Source: Actinomadura sp. J1-007
GTDB taxonomy: Bacteria; Actinomycetota; Actinomycetes; Streptosporangiales; Streptosporangiaceae
Length of the DNA: 64,000 nt
Reading direction: 5' to 3'
Assembly: GCF_009793335.1 (NCBI RefSeq)
Contig: NZ_WING01000001.1
Coordinates: 806,001 to 870,000, forward strand
The notes under the pieces are model-generated. The model ran no database searches and was not told the origin of the DNA. It saw only the letters and a program-made list of their open reading frames with translations. Position 1 is the first letter of the stretch; each line of letters begins with the position of its first letter. The translations under genes were made by a program, and so were the position numbers. Shown piece by piece: positions 51,632 to 60,820 of this stretch.

Positions 51632-53346
51632 GCCATCGCCTCCGGCTCGGGATTCGGATTCGCATCGGGAGAAGGGTCGGGGGAAGGGGCCGTCGTGCGG
51701 CCGTCGGCCCGGTCGCGGGCGGCCGCCTCGGGGGCGCGGTCGGCGGGGTCGCCGTAGCCGCCGCCTCCGGACGTCTCGACCACCAGGGCGTCCCCGGCGG
51801 CGAGCGGCTGGCGGGTGGCCTTGGTGCCGAGGGGCTCGCGGGTGCCGTCCGGGCGTTCGCGGTAGTAGCCGCCGGCGCGGCCCGGTCCGCCGCCCGCCGC
51901 GCCGGGCGGGGGGCGCAGGAGGCGGTCGCCGCGGGTGTCGACGCGCGCGTCCTCCAGCATCCGGATGACGGTGCGGGTGCCGAGGCCGCCGCGGTGGCGT
52001 CCGGCGCCGCCGGAGCCGGGGATGAGGGAGACCTCCTCGACGCGGACGGGGAGGCGGGCCTCGATGGGCTCGGCCTGGGGGATGATGTTCCGGCCGCCGC
52101 CGAAGAGGGCGCCCGTCGCGTCGGCGCCGTCGCGGTCCTCGCGGGCTCCCGCGCCGCCGAGGTCGAACGACATGTGCAGCCACGGCTTCCGTACGCCGCT
52201 GATGCTGAACGCCTGGAGGATGCCGGACGCCGCGACGCCCCGCCGTCCTTCGGTGAACGCGCCCGTGACGGCGGCGAAGATGGCCTCCTCCGCCGCGGCG
52301 ACCGTGCCGAAGCGGCCCCCGCCGGGGAACGGGGGCGTGCAGTGCACCAGCGTCCCGCGCGGCATGCGGACGTCCACCGGCGCGAAGCAGCCCTCGTTCA
52401 TGGGCAGGGACGGGTCGACGAAGCAGCGGACGGCGTACATGACGCCGCCGTGCGTCTGGGAGAAGCCGGAGTTGATCGGCAGCGGGACCTGCTCGTCGGT
52501 GCCGTCGAAGTCCACGGCGAGGCCGCCGTCGCCGTCGGCGGTGACCGCGACGCGGACGGTGTGGCCGTCGTCGAGCCGGTACTCGCCGCGGTGCGTGCCC
52601 GGCGGGAGCGCGGCGAGGCCCTCGCGCATGCGGCGCTCGGTGTGGGCGAGGTAGTCCTCGACGCCGCGCGCGAGGCCGTCCGGGGTGTGCGACTCGATGA
52701 TCTCCTCAAGCCGCCGCGCCGCGACGTTCGCGCCCGCGATGAGCGCGCGCAGGTCGCCGACGAGCTTGCCGGGGGTGCGGCTGTTGGCGGCGAGGACGCG
52801 GACGAGGTCGTCCACCAGGCCGTCCGCGGTGGCGATGCGGACGGGCGGGAGCTGGACGCCTTCGAGGAAGATGTCGGTCGCGTCCGACGCCATGCCGCCC
52901 GCCGACAGGCCGGACAGGTCGGCGACGTGGATGAGCGTCCCGGTGAAGTAGGCGGGCGCGCCGTCCACGAAGACGGGGCGGAAGACCAGGAGGTCGTTGG
53001 CGTGGATGCCGCCCTGGTAGACGTCGTTCAGCACGAACACGTCGCCGGGCGCCATCGTCTCGGCCGGGTACGCCTTCAGGACGTACGGCAGGCCGCTGCG
53101 CAGGCTGGCGCACTGGATCAGCGCGGTCGAGAGCGAGTGCGCGACCAGCCGCCCGCGCGCGTCGAGGATCGCGGCGGCGGCGTCGGCGCCCTCCACGATG
53201 AACGTCGAGTAAGCGGAGCGGACCACGACGATGCTGGCCTCCTCCGCCGCGACGCACAGCGCGTTGCGCAGGATCTCGGCGGTGAGGGCGGCGGTCGTGT
53301 CGTCGCCGCCCGCGTCCGGGCCGGGGGCGGTCACGTCGCGGGCCAT
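51628..53346 (-). CDS. Hydantoinase B/oxoprolinase-family subunit (HyuB-like)
   Basis: A 572-residue protein of the HyuB family: TAEILRNALCVAAEEASIVVVRSAYSTFIVEGADAAAAILD at the start, MAPGDVFVLNDVYQGGIHANDL in the centre and GSGGAGRHRGGLGTRTVIRML near the end. HyuB partners HyuA in N-methylhydantoin and 5-oxoproline hydrolases and in acetone/acetophenone carboxylases. ATG 53346 lies inside the HyuA gene (16-bp overlap). The acyl-CoA context favours a ketone-carboxylase-like role over hydantoin hydrolysis, but this is inference. Confidence 0.9.
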   Translation of the reverse strand: MARDVTAPGPDAGGDDTTAALTAEILRNALCVAAEEASIVVVRSAYSTFIVEGADAAAAILDARGRLVAHSLSTALIQCASLRSGLPYVLKAYPAETMAPGDVFVLNDVYQGGIHANDLLVFRPVFVDGAPAYFTGTLIHVADLSGLSAGGMASDATDIFLEGVQLPPVRIATADGLVDDLVRVLAANSRTPGKLVGDLRALIAGANVAARRLEEIIESHTPDGLARGVEDYLAHTERRMREGLAALPPGTHRGEYRLDDGHTVRVAVTADGDGGLAVDFDGTDEQVPLPINSGFSQTHGGVMYAVRCFVDPSLPMNEGCFAPVDVRMPRGTLVHCTPPFPGGGRFGTVAAAEEAIFAAVTGAFTEGRRGVAASGILQAFSISGVRKPWLHMSFDLGGAGAREDRDGADATGALFGGGRNIIPQAEPIEARLPVRVEEVSLIPGSGGAGRHRGGLGTRTVIRMLEDARVDTRGDRLLRPPPGAAGGGPGRAGGYYRERPDGTREPLGTKATRQPLAAGDALVVETSGGGGYGDPADRAPEAAARDRADGRTTAPSPDPSPDANPNPEPEAMA

Positions 53347-55432
53347 GAGCCTCCTTCGAGGAGCAGCGCGCCGTGCTCGTCCACGGCGCCGTGCCAGCCG
53401 GGCGGGACGAGCAGCGAGCACTGGGGTTCGGTGACGACGCAGGGCCCGGCGAGGACCTCGCCGGGCGCGCAGCTCTCGCGGGTCCGTACGGGCACGTCGC
53501 GGAACGAGCCGTCCAGCCAGACGCGGCGCGTGCCCGGCGGGTCCGTCGACGGACGGTGCCCGGCGGCGGGGACGTCGTCCGGGGAGGACGGCAGGACGAC
53601 GCGCACGCGCGCGGTGGTGAGCTCGACCGGGTCGCGCAGGTCGATGCCGTACGACTCGTTGTAGCGCTTGTAGAACTCCTCGGTGGCGCGCTGGACGGTC
53701 TCCGGCGTGACCGGCCCGGCGGGCAGCTCGACCGTGAACGCGTGCGCCTGCCCGACGAACCGGATCCCGATCGACCGTACGACCTGCGGCGCGTCGTCCG
53801 GGGCGACCGACAGGTCGGAGCGGGCGGCGCGTTCGAGGTCGGCGAGGGCGTCGCCGAGCTCGCCGAGCGCGTCGCGGCTCGCCGAGCAGGACACGAGGGT
53901 GGCCGCGGGCGCGAGGAAGGTCCGGGCCCGTTCGATGGCGAGGTCGGCGTGCAGGAGCCCGACCGCCGACCCGACGCCGGCGCGCGGCGGGACGAGCACG
54001 CGCGCGATGCCGAACCGCTCGGCGAGCCGGGCGACGTGGGTGGGCGCGGCGCCGCCGAGCGCGACGAGGGTGAACCCGCGCGGGTCGATGCCGCGGCGGA
54101 CGGTCACCACGTGCACGGCGGCGCCCATCTGCGCGTTCGCGATGTCGTGGATGGCGGCGGCGGCCTCGACCACGCCGACGCCGAGGGGCGCGGCGACGTG
54201 CCGTTCGACGGCCTCGCGCGCGCGTTCGGGCGACAGGCGCAGCTCGCCGAACCCGCCGGGGTCGAGGTAGCCGAGGACGAGGTTCGCGTCGGTGACGGTG
54301 GGCAGCTCGCCGCCGCGCCCGTAGCAGGCCGGGCCGGGGTCCGCGCCCGCCGAGCGGGGGCCGACGCGGAGCGTCCCGCCGTCGGTCCAGGCGATCGAGC
54401 CGCCGCCGGAGCCGACCTCGGCCAGGTCGATCGCGGGCACCTTGATCGGCACGCCGGTGCCGGGGCGGCGGCCGCCGAAGCTGCCCTTGCCGCCGACCTG
54501 GAACTCGTGCGTGATGCCGGGGCGCCCGCCGCGCACCAGCCCGGCCTTCGCGGTCGTCCCGCCCATGTCGAACGAGATCAGGTCGGCGAGGCCGCGCCGC
54601 GCGCCCTGCCGCGCGGCGGCGATCACCCCGGCGGCGGGGCCGGACTCGATCGTGTAGACGGCGCGGGACGCGGCGAGCGCGGCGGGCAGCACGCCGCCCG
54701 CCGACTCCATCACCCGGACGGGCGCGGTGACGCCGAGGCCGCGCAGGCGCTCGCCGAGCCGCCGCAGGTAGGCGGCCATGACCGGGCCGACGTACGCCGA
54801 CATCAGCGTGGTCGTCGCGCGCTCGTACTCGCCGAGCTCCGGCCACACGGCGGACGACACGACGACGGGCACGCCGTCCGGGAGGCGGGCGGCGACGATC
54901 TCCGCGAGGCGTTCCTCGTGCGCGGGGTTGACGTAGGAGTGGAGCAGGCAGATCGCGACGGCGGAGACCCGAGCGCGGCGATCTCGTCCGCGACGCGCGC
55001 GGCGGCGTCCTCGTCGAGCGGGGTGAGCACGGCGCCGTTCGCGGCGATCCGCTCGGGGACGGCGAACGTGCGGGTGAGCGGGACGGGCGGGTCCGGCTGC
55101 TCGTACGCCAGGTCGTACCGCTCCTCCTCCACCCGGGCCTGCCGCCCGAGCGCGAGCATCGACCGGAACCCCTCGGTCGTGACGAACGCGACGGGCACGC
55201 CGGTCCGTTCGAGGATCACGTTGGTGGCGAGCGTCGTGGCGTGCACGAACCGCCCGACCTCGCCGGGCGCCGTGCCCGACGCGGCGAGGACCTGCTCGAC
55301 GCCCCGCATCAGCCCGTCCGCCGGGTCGTCCGGCGTGGTGAGCGTCTTGGCGACCCGGATCCGCCCGTCCGCGCCGGTCAGCACCACGTCGGTGAACGTG
55401 CCGCCGACGTCGCTGGCGAGGGTGATGGTCAT
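53331..55432 (-). CDS. Hydantoinase A/oxoprolinase-family subunit (HyuA-like; frame break near 54968)
   Basis: A protein of about 700 residues with the sugar-kinase-like ATPase fold of HyuA: N-terminal phosphate loop DVGGTFTDVVL (8-18), VHATTLATNVILERTG, then SFDMGGTTAKAGLV, GGGSIAWTD and LVALGGAAPTH. The break lies between EIAALG and VSAVAICLLHSYVNP; one added base restores both sides. ATG 55432 follows GGAGGAGGA. The preceding dehydrogenase frame runs straight into this gene without a stop, which is discussed there. Together with HyuB it should form an ATP-dependent amidohydrolase or ketone carboxylase. Confidence 0.88.
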
Positions 55433-55469
55433 CCGATCCTCCTCCGGAACGGGCTCGGTCGGAACGGGG

Positions 55470-56503
55470 TCACGGGAGGCGGGGGGCTGCGGGCCGGGGC
55501 CGTCCAGGAGGGCGGCGCGCAGGCGGGCGCGGTGCGGCCCGTCGTCGCCCCACGCGGCGCGGAGCGCGACGACCCGGTTGAGCCACAGCCCGAGGTGCAG
55601 CTCGTCGGTGTAGCCGATCGCGCCGTGGACCTGGAGCGCCGTACGGGCGGCGAGGTGCGCGGCGCGGCTCGCGGCCGTCTTCGCCGCCGACACGTCCCGG
55701 CGGGCGGTGGGCGCGTCGTGCGTGGCGGAGTACGCGGCGCGGTAGACGAGCGGCGCGGCGAACTCCAGCGCGACGGCCACGTCGGCGAGCCGGTGCTTGA
55801 CCGCCTGGAACGACCCGATGACCTTGCCGAACTGGCGCCGCTGCCGCGCGTACCCGACGGCCTCCTCGCGCAGCCGCCGGCCGAGCCCGACGAGCTGCGC
55901 GGCGGTGGCGAGGGCCGCGCGTTCGAACGCCGCGCTCCCCGCCGCCTCCCCCGCCGGCCCGCCGTCCGCCGGGATCGACCCGGTGTGCGGGGCGGACTCG
56001 TTCGGGGCGGGCAGGTCGTCGGTGAACAGGCGGCGGGTCGCGTCCACCGACGCGCGCGGGGTGAGCGTGACGCTCTCGCGCGGCGCGACGGTCGCGCCCG
56101 CGACGACGAGGCCGGCGAGGTCGGCGTCGGGCAGGTACGGGGACCCGGCGGGGCGCGCGGACACGATGAGCGTGCCCTCGGCGATCCGCTCGTGGTGCTC
56201 GGCGGGGACGAGCAGGGGCGCCGCGACGGCCGTCTCGACCAGTGGTCCGGGCACCGCGAACCAGCCGGTCTCCTCGTACGCGAGGACGGTGTCGAGCGGC
56301 GTCAGCCCGAGCCCGCCGCGCTCCTCGGGCAGGTGCGCGCCGAGGAGCCCGACGTCGGCGAGGGCGCGCCACGCCGGGCCGGGGCGCGCGGAGGCGTCGG
56401 CGCGGGCGGCCGCGCGGACCGCGTCCGGCGGGCAGGTCTTGTCGAGCACCTCGCGGACCGTCTCGGCCAGGAGCCACTGGTCTTCGTTGAAGGAGAACCT
56501 CAT
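55470..56503 (-). CDS. Acyl-CoA dehydrogenase, second subunit (C-terminus uncertain)
   Basis: A flavoenzyme subunit of about 344 residues: MRFSFNEDQWLLAETVREVLDKTCP, LPEERGGLGLTPLDTVLAYEETGWFAVP, RQRRQFGKVIGSFQAVKHRLADV, and TALQVHGAIGYTDELHLG. It is shorter than usual in the middle and lacks the GTNEIQ segment, as in the non-canonical half of heterotetrameric FadE pairs. As given there is no stop; the frame continues in phase into HyuA. One added base near 55495 would end it at TGA 55470-55472 with DGPGPAAPRLP. Start overlaps the first dehydrogenase stop (ATGA). Confidence 0.82.
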
Positions 56504-57630
56504 CTCGGCAGCCCCAGGACGCGCTCGGCGATGATGTTGCGCTGGATCTCGTTGGTCCCGGCGTAGATCGGCCCGGCGAGCGCGAACAGGTACCCGTCCA
56601 GCCAGGGCCCGGCGACGGGCGCGCCGGGGCCGAGCAGGTCGAGGGCCAGCTCGTGCATGCGCAGGTCCAGCTCCGACCAGAACACCTTCATCAGGCTGGA
56701 GTCGGCGCCGAGCTCGACGCCCTCGGCGAGGCGGGCGGCGGCGCGGAAGGTGTGCAGCCGGTACGCCTCGCTGTCGGTCCACGCCTGGACGGCGGCGTCG
56801 CGCAGGGACGGGTCGGCGCTGCCGCGCGCCAGGTCCAGGAGCCGGTCGGCGGTCGCCATGAACCGCCCGGGGCTGCGCAGGGTGAGGCCGCGCTCGGAGC
56901 TGGTGGTCGCCATCGCGACCTTCCAGCCCTGCCCGATCCCGCCGAGGACGCCGTCCGGCGGGACGCGCACGTCGTCGAAGAAGATCTCGGCGAAGCCGTG
57001 CTCGCCGTCGAGCTGCGCGATGGGCCGCACCGTCACGCCCTCGCTGTCCAGCGGCAGCATGAAGTAGGTGAGGCCGCGGTGCCGTTCGGAGTCCGGGTCG
57101 GTGCGGAACAGGCCGAAGCACCAGTCGGCGTACGCGGCGCGCGAGCTCCAGGTCTTCTGGCCGTTCAGCCGCCAGCCGCCGTCGCCGGAGGGGTCGGGCG
57201 CCGCGGTGGCGCGCAGGGCGGCGAGGTCGCTGCCCGCCTCGGGCTCCGACCACGCCTGCGCCCACACGTCGTCGGCGCGGACCATGCGCGGCAGGTGGCG
57301 GGCCTTCTGCTCCGGCGTGCCGTACGCCATGAGGGTGGGGGCCAGCAGGAAGATCCCGTTCTGGCTCACCCGGCCGGGCGCGCCGGACGCCCAGTACTCC
57401 TCCTCGAAGATCAGCCAGTCGATCAGGTCGGCGCCGCGCCCGCCGTACTCCCGCGGCCACGACACCGCGGCGAGCCGGGCGTCCGCGAGCTCGCGCTCCC
57501 AGGCCCGGTGGCGTTCGAAGCCCTCGGCGGTGTCCATCGAGGGCAGGGGCGCGGCGGGCACGTGCTCGGCGAGCCAGGCGCGCACCTCGGCGCGGAACGC
57601 CCGCCGCCGCGGGGAGAAGGTGAGATCCAC
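56500..57630 (-). CDS. Acyl-CoA dehydrogenase, first subunit
   Basis: A 376-residue FAD-dependent acyl-CoA dehydrogenase that introduces a double bond into an acyl-CoA. Segments: WPREYGGRGADLIDWLIFEEEYWASG, WAQAWSEPEAGSDLAALRATA (FAD/acyl site), WRLNGQKTWSSRAAYADWCF and AGPIYAGTNEIQRNIIAERVLGLPR. In MCAD-type enzymes the Glu in 'YEGT' is catalytic; here it is Ala (YAGT), as in actinobacterial FadE proteins where the base sits elsewhere or on the partner. GTG 57630 follows GGAGG. First gene of the operon under the operator at 57.65 kb. Pairing with the next gene suggests an alpha2beta2 enzyme. Confidence 0.9.
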   Translation of the reverse strand: MDLTFSPRRRAFRAEVRAWLAEHVPAAPLPSMDTAEGFERHRAWERELADARLAAVSWPREYGGRGADLIDWLIFEEEYWASGAPGRVSQNGIFLLAPTLMAYGTPEQKARHLPRMVRADDVWAQAWSEPEAGSDLAALRATAAPDPSGDGGWRLNGQKTWSSRAAYADWCFGLFRTDPDSERHRGLTYFMLPLDSEGVTVRPIAQLDGEHGFAEIFFDDVRVPPDGVLGGIGQGWKVAMATTSSERGLTLRSPGRFMATADRLLDLARGSADPSLRDAAVQAWTDSEAYRLHTFRAAARLAEGVELGADSSLMKVFWSELDLRMHELALDLLGPGAPVAGPWLDGYLFALAGPIYAGTNEIQRNIIAERVLGLPR

Positions 57631-57648
57631 ACGACCTCCGGAAGGAAA

Positions 57649-57668
57649 CCAACCTAGCGATCGCTTGG
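57649..57668 (-). promoter_or_regulatory. Shared operator/-10 block, copy 3
   Basis: On the minus strand CCAAGCGATCGCTAGGTTGG, differing from copy 2 in only two bases in the spacer. The 16-bp palindrome overlaps the -10 box TAGGTT, 20 nt before the dehydrogenase GTG. Confidence 0.72.
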
Positions 57669-57733
57669 TACGCTAGCGCGCCCGTTCCCCCGCGGCAAGG
57701 GCGGTCGGCGCGGGCGGGGAGCGGCCGACGTGA

Positions 57734-57749
57734 CCAAGCAACCGCTTGC
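57734..57749 (+). promoter_or_regulatory. 16-bp operator CCAAGCA-AC-CGCTTGC
   Basis: A 7+2+7 palindrome with two mismatched pairs, 13 bp before the divergent SDR start. TAAACT at 57750-57755 may be the -10, which would give a very short or no leader. Confidence 0.6.
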
Positions 57750-57762
57750 TAAACTCCGGCGC

Positions 57763-58550
57763 ATGTTGCTCCGCGACCGCGTCGCCGTCATCGCCGGCGC
57801 GGGCCCCGGCCTCGGCCGCACCCTCGCCGTGCTCCTCGCCCGCGAGGGCGCGCACGTGGTCCTCGCCGCCCGCAGCCCCGAGCCGCTCGCCGAGACGGCG
57901 GCCCTGGTCAGGGCCGAGCGCCGCGAGGCCCTCCCCGTCCCGACGGACGTCTCGTCCCCGCCGAGGTGGAGGCGCTGGCCGAGCGGACCGTCGGCCGCTT
58001 CGGGCGCGTGGACGTCCTGGTCAACGCCGCGTTCCCCGGCACGCACCGCAGGAACGTCCTCGACATGGACGCCGCGTACCTGGAGCAGTGGCGCAGGACC
58101 GTCGAGATCGCGACGTACGGCACGCTCCTGGCCTGCCGCCACTTCGCCCCGCACATGGTCGCCGCGGGCCACGGCTCCATCGTCAACCTGACCTCGATGT
58201 CCAGCCGTACGGGCTACGCGGGCCGCAGCGACTACGCCGCGGGGAAGGCCGGCGTCCACCTGCTCTCGCACTGCCTCGCCGACGAGCTGGGGCCCTCGGG
58301 CGTCCGCGTCAACTGCGTCGCGCCCGGCTGGATCGCCAGCGACGTCCTGGACGACTGGATGCGCGCCCGCGCCGCCGCCGAGGGCGTCCCGTACGAGGAG
58401 ATCCTCGCCCGCGACGTCAACGCCATGGCCCTGCGCCGCATCGCCACCGAGGAGGACGTCGCCCGCGCCGTGCTCTGGCTCGCCTCGGACCACTCGGCCG
58501 CCACCACCGGCGCCACCATCGACGTCAACGCGGGCCACCAGTTCACCTGA
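57763..58550 (+). CDS. SDR-family oxidoreductase (one-base frame break near 57958)
   Basis: A dehydrogenase of about 262 residues. N-terminal cofactor motif AGAGPGLG (10-17) lies in one frame; VEALAERTVGRFGRVDVLVNAAFP, the catalytic SMSSRTGYAGRSDYAAGKAG (Tyr and Lys) and a normal end (TTGATIDVNAGHQFT) lie in another. One base added in the CCCC run near 57958 (VSSP/AEVEALAE) joins them. ATG 57763 has no ribosome site and a -10 close by, so the transcript may be leaderless. It diverges from the acyl-CoA dehydrogenase operon and shares its palindrome type, so both are probably one pathway. Confidence 0.85.
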
Positions 58551-58597
58551 CCCGCGCCGCGCCCGCGCAGCCCCGCGCCGCGCCCCTCGGGCGCGCG

Positions 58598-59371
58598 TCA
58601 GCCGGCGTCCCCGGCGGCCCACTCGTACGAGAGCCGCCACAGGTGGCTCGGGAACACGTTGAAGGCGACCTCCAGCGCCTCGCCGCCCTCGCCGCGTGCC
58701 ACCCGCCGCACCTCCAGCACGTACTGCGAACGGCTGATGCGCAGGAACTCCAGCTCGTCGGCCAGCGGGCGCCGCGCCTCGATGTCCTCCGAGAACCGGA
58801 CGACCCGGTGGCCGCGCTCGGCGAGCCGCCGGTAGATCCCCGCGGGCTCGGCGTCCGGGTGGGCGAGTTCGACGCCGCCGGCGACCGAGAGCGGGATGTA
58901 CGAGGTCGCCATCTGCACCGGGCGCTCGTCGGCGAACATGTGGCGCTCGCGCAGCAGGACGCCGTCGCCGGGAGGGATGCCGAGGCACTCCGCGACGGCG
59001 GGCGGCGCGTCGGCGGCCTCGACCCGCACCAGCTCCGTCCGAGGGGCGATGCCCGCCTCGCGCATCTCGTCGGCGAACGCGCTGCCGGACCCGTCGCCCC
59101 GGGCCGGGACGCGCCTGACGCGCCGGGCCGCGGGCGCCTCCAGCACGAACGAGCCGCGCCCGTGCTCGGTGCGGATGTAGCCCTCGGCCTCCAGCAGCGC
59201 GATCGCGCGGTTGATGGACGTCTGGTTGAGCCCGTACCTGCGCGCCAGCTCGGGCTGGCTCGGCAGGGCGTGACCGGGCCGGACGTCGCCGCGCACGATC
59301 GCCTCGCGCAGTTCGTCGGCCACCTGCCGATAGCGCGCTCTGGGCCGTTCCAAGCCCACCGGCCCTCCCAC
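58598..59371 (-). CDS. GntR-family regulator, HutC/UTRA type
   Basis: A 257-residue regulator. The winged helix-turn-helix (RYRQVADELREAIVRGDVRPGHALPSQPELARRYGLNQTSINRAIALLEAEGYI) is followed by the UTRA ligand domain (VLLRERHMFADERPVQMATSYIPL ... SQYVLEVRRVARGE). Such proteins sense small metabolites. The GTG at 59371 has no ribosome site; the GTG at 59359 follows GGGAGGG and may be the real start. It is divergent from a small ATPase gene and convergent with the SDR. Targets unknown. Confidence 0.9.
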   Translation of the reverse strand: MGGPVGLERPRARYRQVADELREAIVRGDVRPGHALPSQPELARRYGLNQTSINRAIALLEAEGYIRTEHGRGSFVLEAPAARRVRRVPARGDGSGSAFADEMREAGIAPRTELVRVEAADAPPAVAECLGIPPGDGVLLRERHMFADERPVQMATSYIPLSVAGGVELAHPDAEPAGIYRRLAERGHRVVRFSEDIEARRPLADELEFLRISRSQYVLEVRRVARGEGGEALEVAFNVFPSHLWRLSYEWAAGDAG

Positions 59372-59457
59372 CGTCCGCTAGATGAACTCCGGCCTTGGCG
59401 ACCATATCGGCGGCGCGCCGTCCCCGCCGGGCCCCGTCCGCACGATTCCCGAACCTT

Positions 59458-59470
59458 CATATGACATATG
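59458..59470. promoter_or_regulatory. CATATG-A-CATATG motif between divergent genes
   Basis: Two CATATG hexamers one base apart lie about 90 bp before the GntR gene and 54 bp before the ATPase gene, in an AT-rich pocket. It may be a GntR operator or promoter element. Confidence 0.35.
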
Positions 59471-59523
59471 TGTTAGCTTCGCCGCGGAGTGGGTGGAGCC
59501 GAGAGCTGCCGAGGAGCGGAACG

Positions 59524-59987
59524 ATGCGCCTGAACCCGGACGTCCTGGACCGGCCCTACTACAGCCTCGCGCTGCGTCCCGCCGACGCGGCGGTGCGCGT
59601 CGCCCGGGAGCTGCTCAAGGCCGCGCTCGCCGAGTGGGACGCCTCCCACCTCGCGGACGACGCGGCGCTCGTCGCGAGCGAGCTGGTGACCAACGCCGTC
59701 CGCTGCGCGCGCTCCGTGGTGATGACCGTCCGCGCCGGGGACGCCGGGCGGATCACCCTGGAGGTCTGGGACGACAGCCCCGAGCCGCCAGTTCCGCGCG
59801 GCGACGACCCGACGGGCGGCTGCGGCCGGGGCTCGTCATCGTCGAGGCGCTCGCGGACGTGTGGGGGTGGGGGCCCGCCGACGGCGGCAAGTGCGTCTGG
59901 GCCGTCCTCGGAACACACGGCACCGAGCGAACGGAGCGAACGGAGCGAACCGACGGGAGGGAAGGCGCGGGTCAGGAGCGGGAGTAG
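59524..59987 (+). CDS. Anti-sigma-type ATP-binding protein (one-base frame break near 59829)
   Basis: A protein of about 154 residues with a lone HATPase fold (SpoIIAB/RsbW-like), widespread in actinomycetes: ADDAALVASELVTNAVRCA (N-box), ITLEVWDDSPEPP (G1), then RGLVIVEALADVWGWGPADGGKCVWAVL (G2) in another frame. One base added in the GGGG run near 59829 joins them. The tail has three 9-bp repeats (59925-59951) coding ERTERTERT. ATG 59524. It ends inside the AraC-type gene. Kinase activity toward an anti-anti-sigma partner is possible; none is adjacent. Confidence 0.82.
59925..59951 (+). repeat. Three 9-bp tandem repeats (gagcgaacg)
   Basis: Three copies, the last with one change, coding ERT-ERT-ERT in the C-terminal tail of the small ATPase. 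Confidence 0.85.
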
Positions 59988-60754
59988 GCGGCCGGGGGGA
60001 CGCCGACCGTGGCGGTGAAGTCCCTCGTGAGGTGGGACTGGTCGGCGTAGCCGAGGTCGGTGGCGAGGCGCGCCCAGTCGACCGGCGCGCCGGAGTCGGC
60101 GCGGGACGCGGCCTCGTGGAGGCGGGCGCGGCGCAGCACCCACTTCGGGCTCGTTCCGACGTGGTCGGCGAAGAGGCGCTGGAGGGTGCGCACCGAGACG
60201 CCGAACTCGCGGGCGGCCTGGTCGACGCGCAGCAGCCCCGGGTCGGCCATCAGGCGGTCGACCATCCCGGCGGCCTCCACGGCCGCCGGGTCCGGGGCCG
60301 CGGGGAGGAGCGGCAGCAGGAACCGCTCCGCCGCCGCGATCATCTCCTGGAGGGACGCGGCGGCGAGGACGGCGCGCCCGGCCTCGGCCACCCCCGGGCC
60401 GAGGAACGTCTCGGCGGGGACGCGGCGGTCGGCCAGCTCCGCGACCGGCCCGGTGGTGAACGAGCGGAACGCGCCCGGCCGGAACTTGACGCCCAGCACC
60501 TGCCCCTCGCCCTCCAGCCGCCGCACGAACAGCCCCCGCACGGGCCCGTAGACGAGGGGCGCGGGCTCCTCGAACACGAGGTGGACGTTGGGGTAGGAGA
60601 GCACCTTGGAGTCGTACGGCGCCCCGACGCGCCAGCGGACGTGCCAGTACAGCTCGACGAACGGCGAGGGCGGGTCGGGCGCCCGCCCCGAGGTCTCCAC
60701 GCGAGGGGCGTGCTCGTCCGGGTACAGGACGCCCCTCGGCGGGCGCGCATCCAT
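59972..60754 (-). CDS. AraC-family transcriptional regulator
   Basis: A 260-residue regulator with an N-terminal beta domain (SPFVELYWHVRWRVGAPYDSKVLSYPNVHLVFE; DUF6597-like) and C-terminal double helix-turn-helix (FGVSVRTLQRLFADHVGTSPKWVLRRARLHEA ... LATDLGYADQSHLTRDFTATVGVPPAAY). ATG 60754. It is divergent from the TIGR03086-type gene, 66 bp apart, and probably controls it. AraC proteins of this type often regulate a single neighbouring detoxification or hydrolase gene. Confidence 0.92.
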   Translation of the reverse strand: MDARPPRGVLYPDEHAPRVETSGRAPDPPSPFVELYWHVRWRVGAPYDSKVLSYPNVHLVFEEPAPLVYGPVRGLFVRRLEGEGQVLGVKFRPGAFRSFTTGPVAELADRRVPAETFLGPGVAEAGRAVLAAASLQEMIAAAERFLLPLLPAAPDPAAVEAAGMVDRLMADPGLLRVDQAAREFGVSVRTLQRLFADHVGTSPKWVLRRARLHEAASRADSGAPVDWARLATDLGYADQSHLTRDFTATVGVPPAAYSRS

Positions 60755-60820
60755 GGGCCCCAGGCTATCTGGCGCGTTTGTTCAAGAGCGGGCGCCGGCG
60801 CCGTCCCTAGGGTCGAAGGC

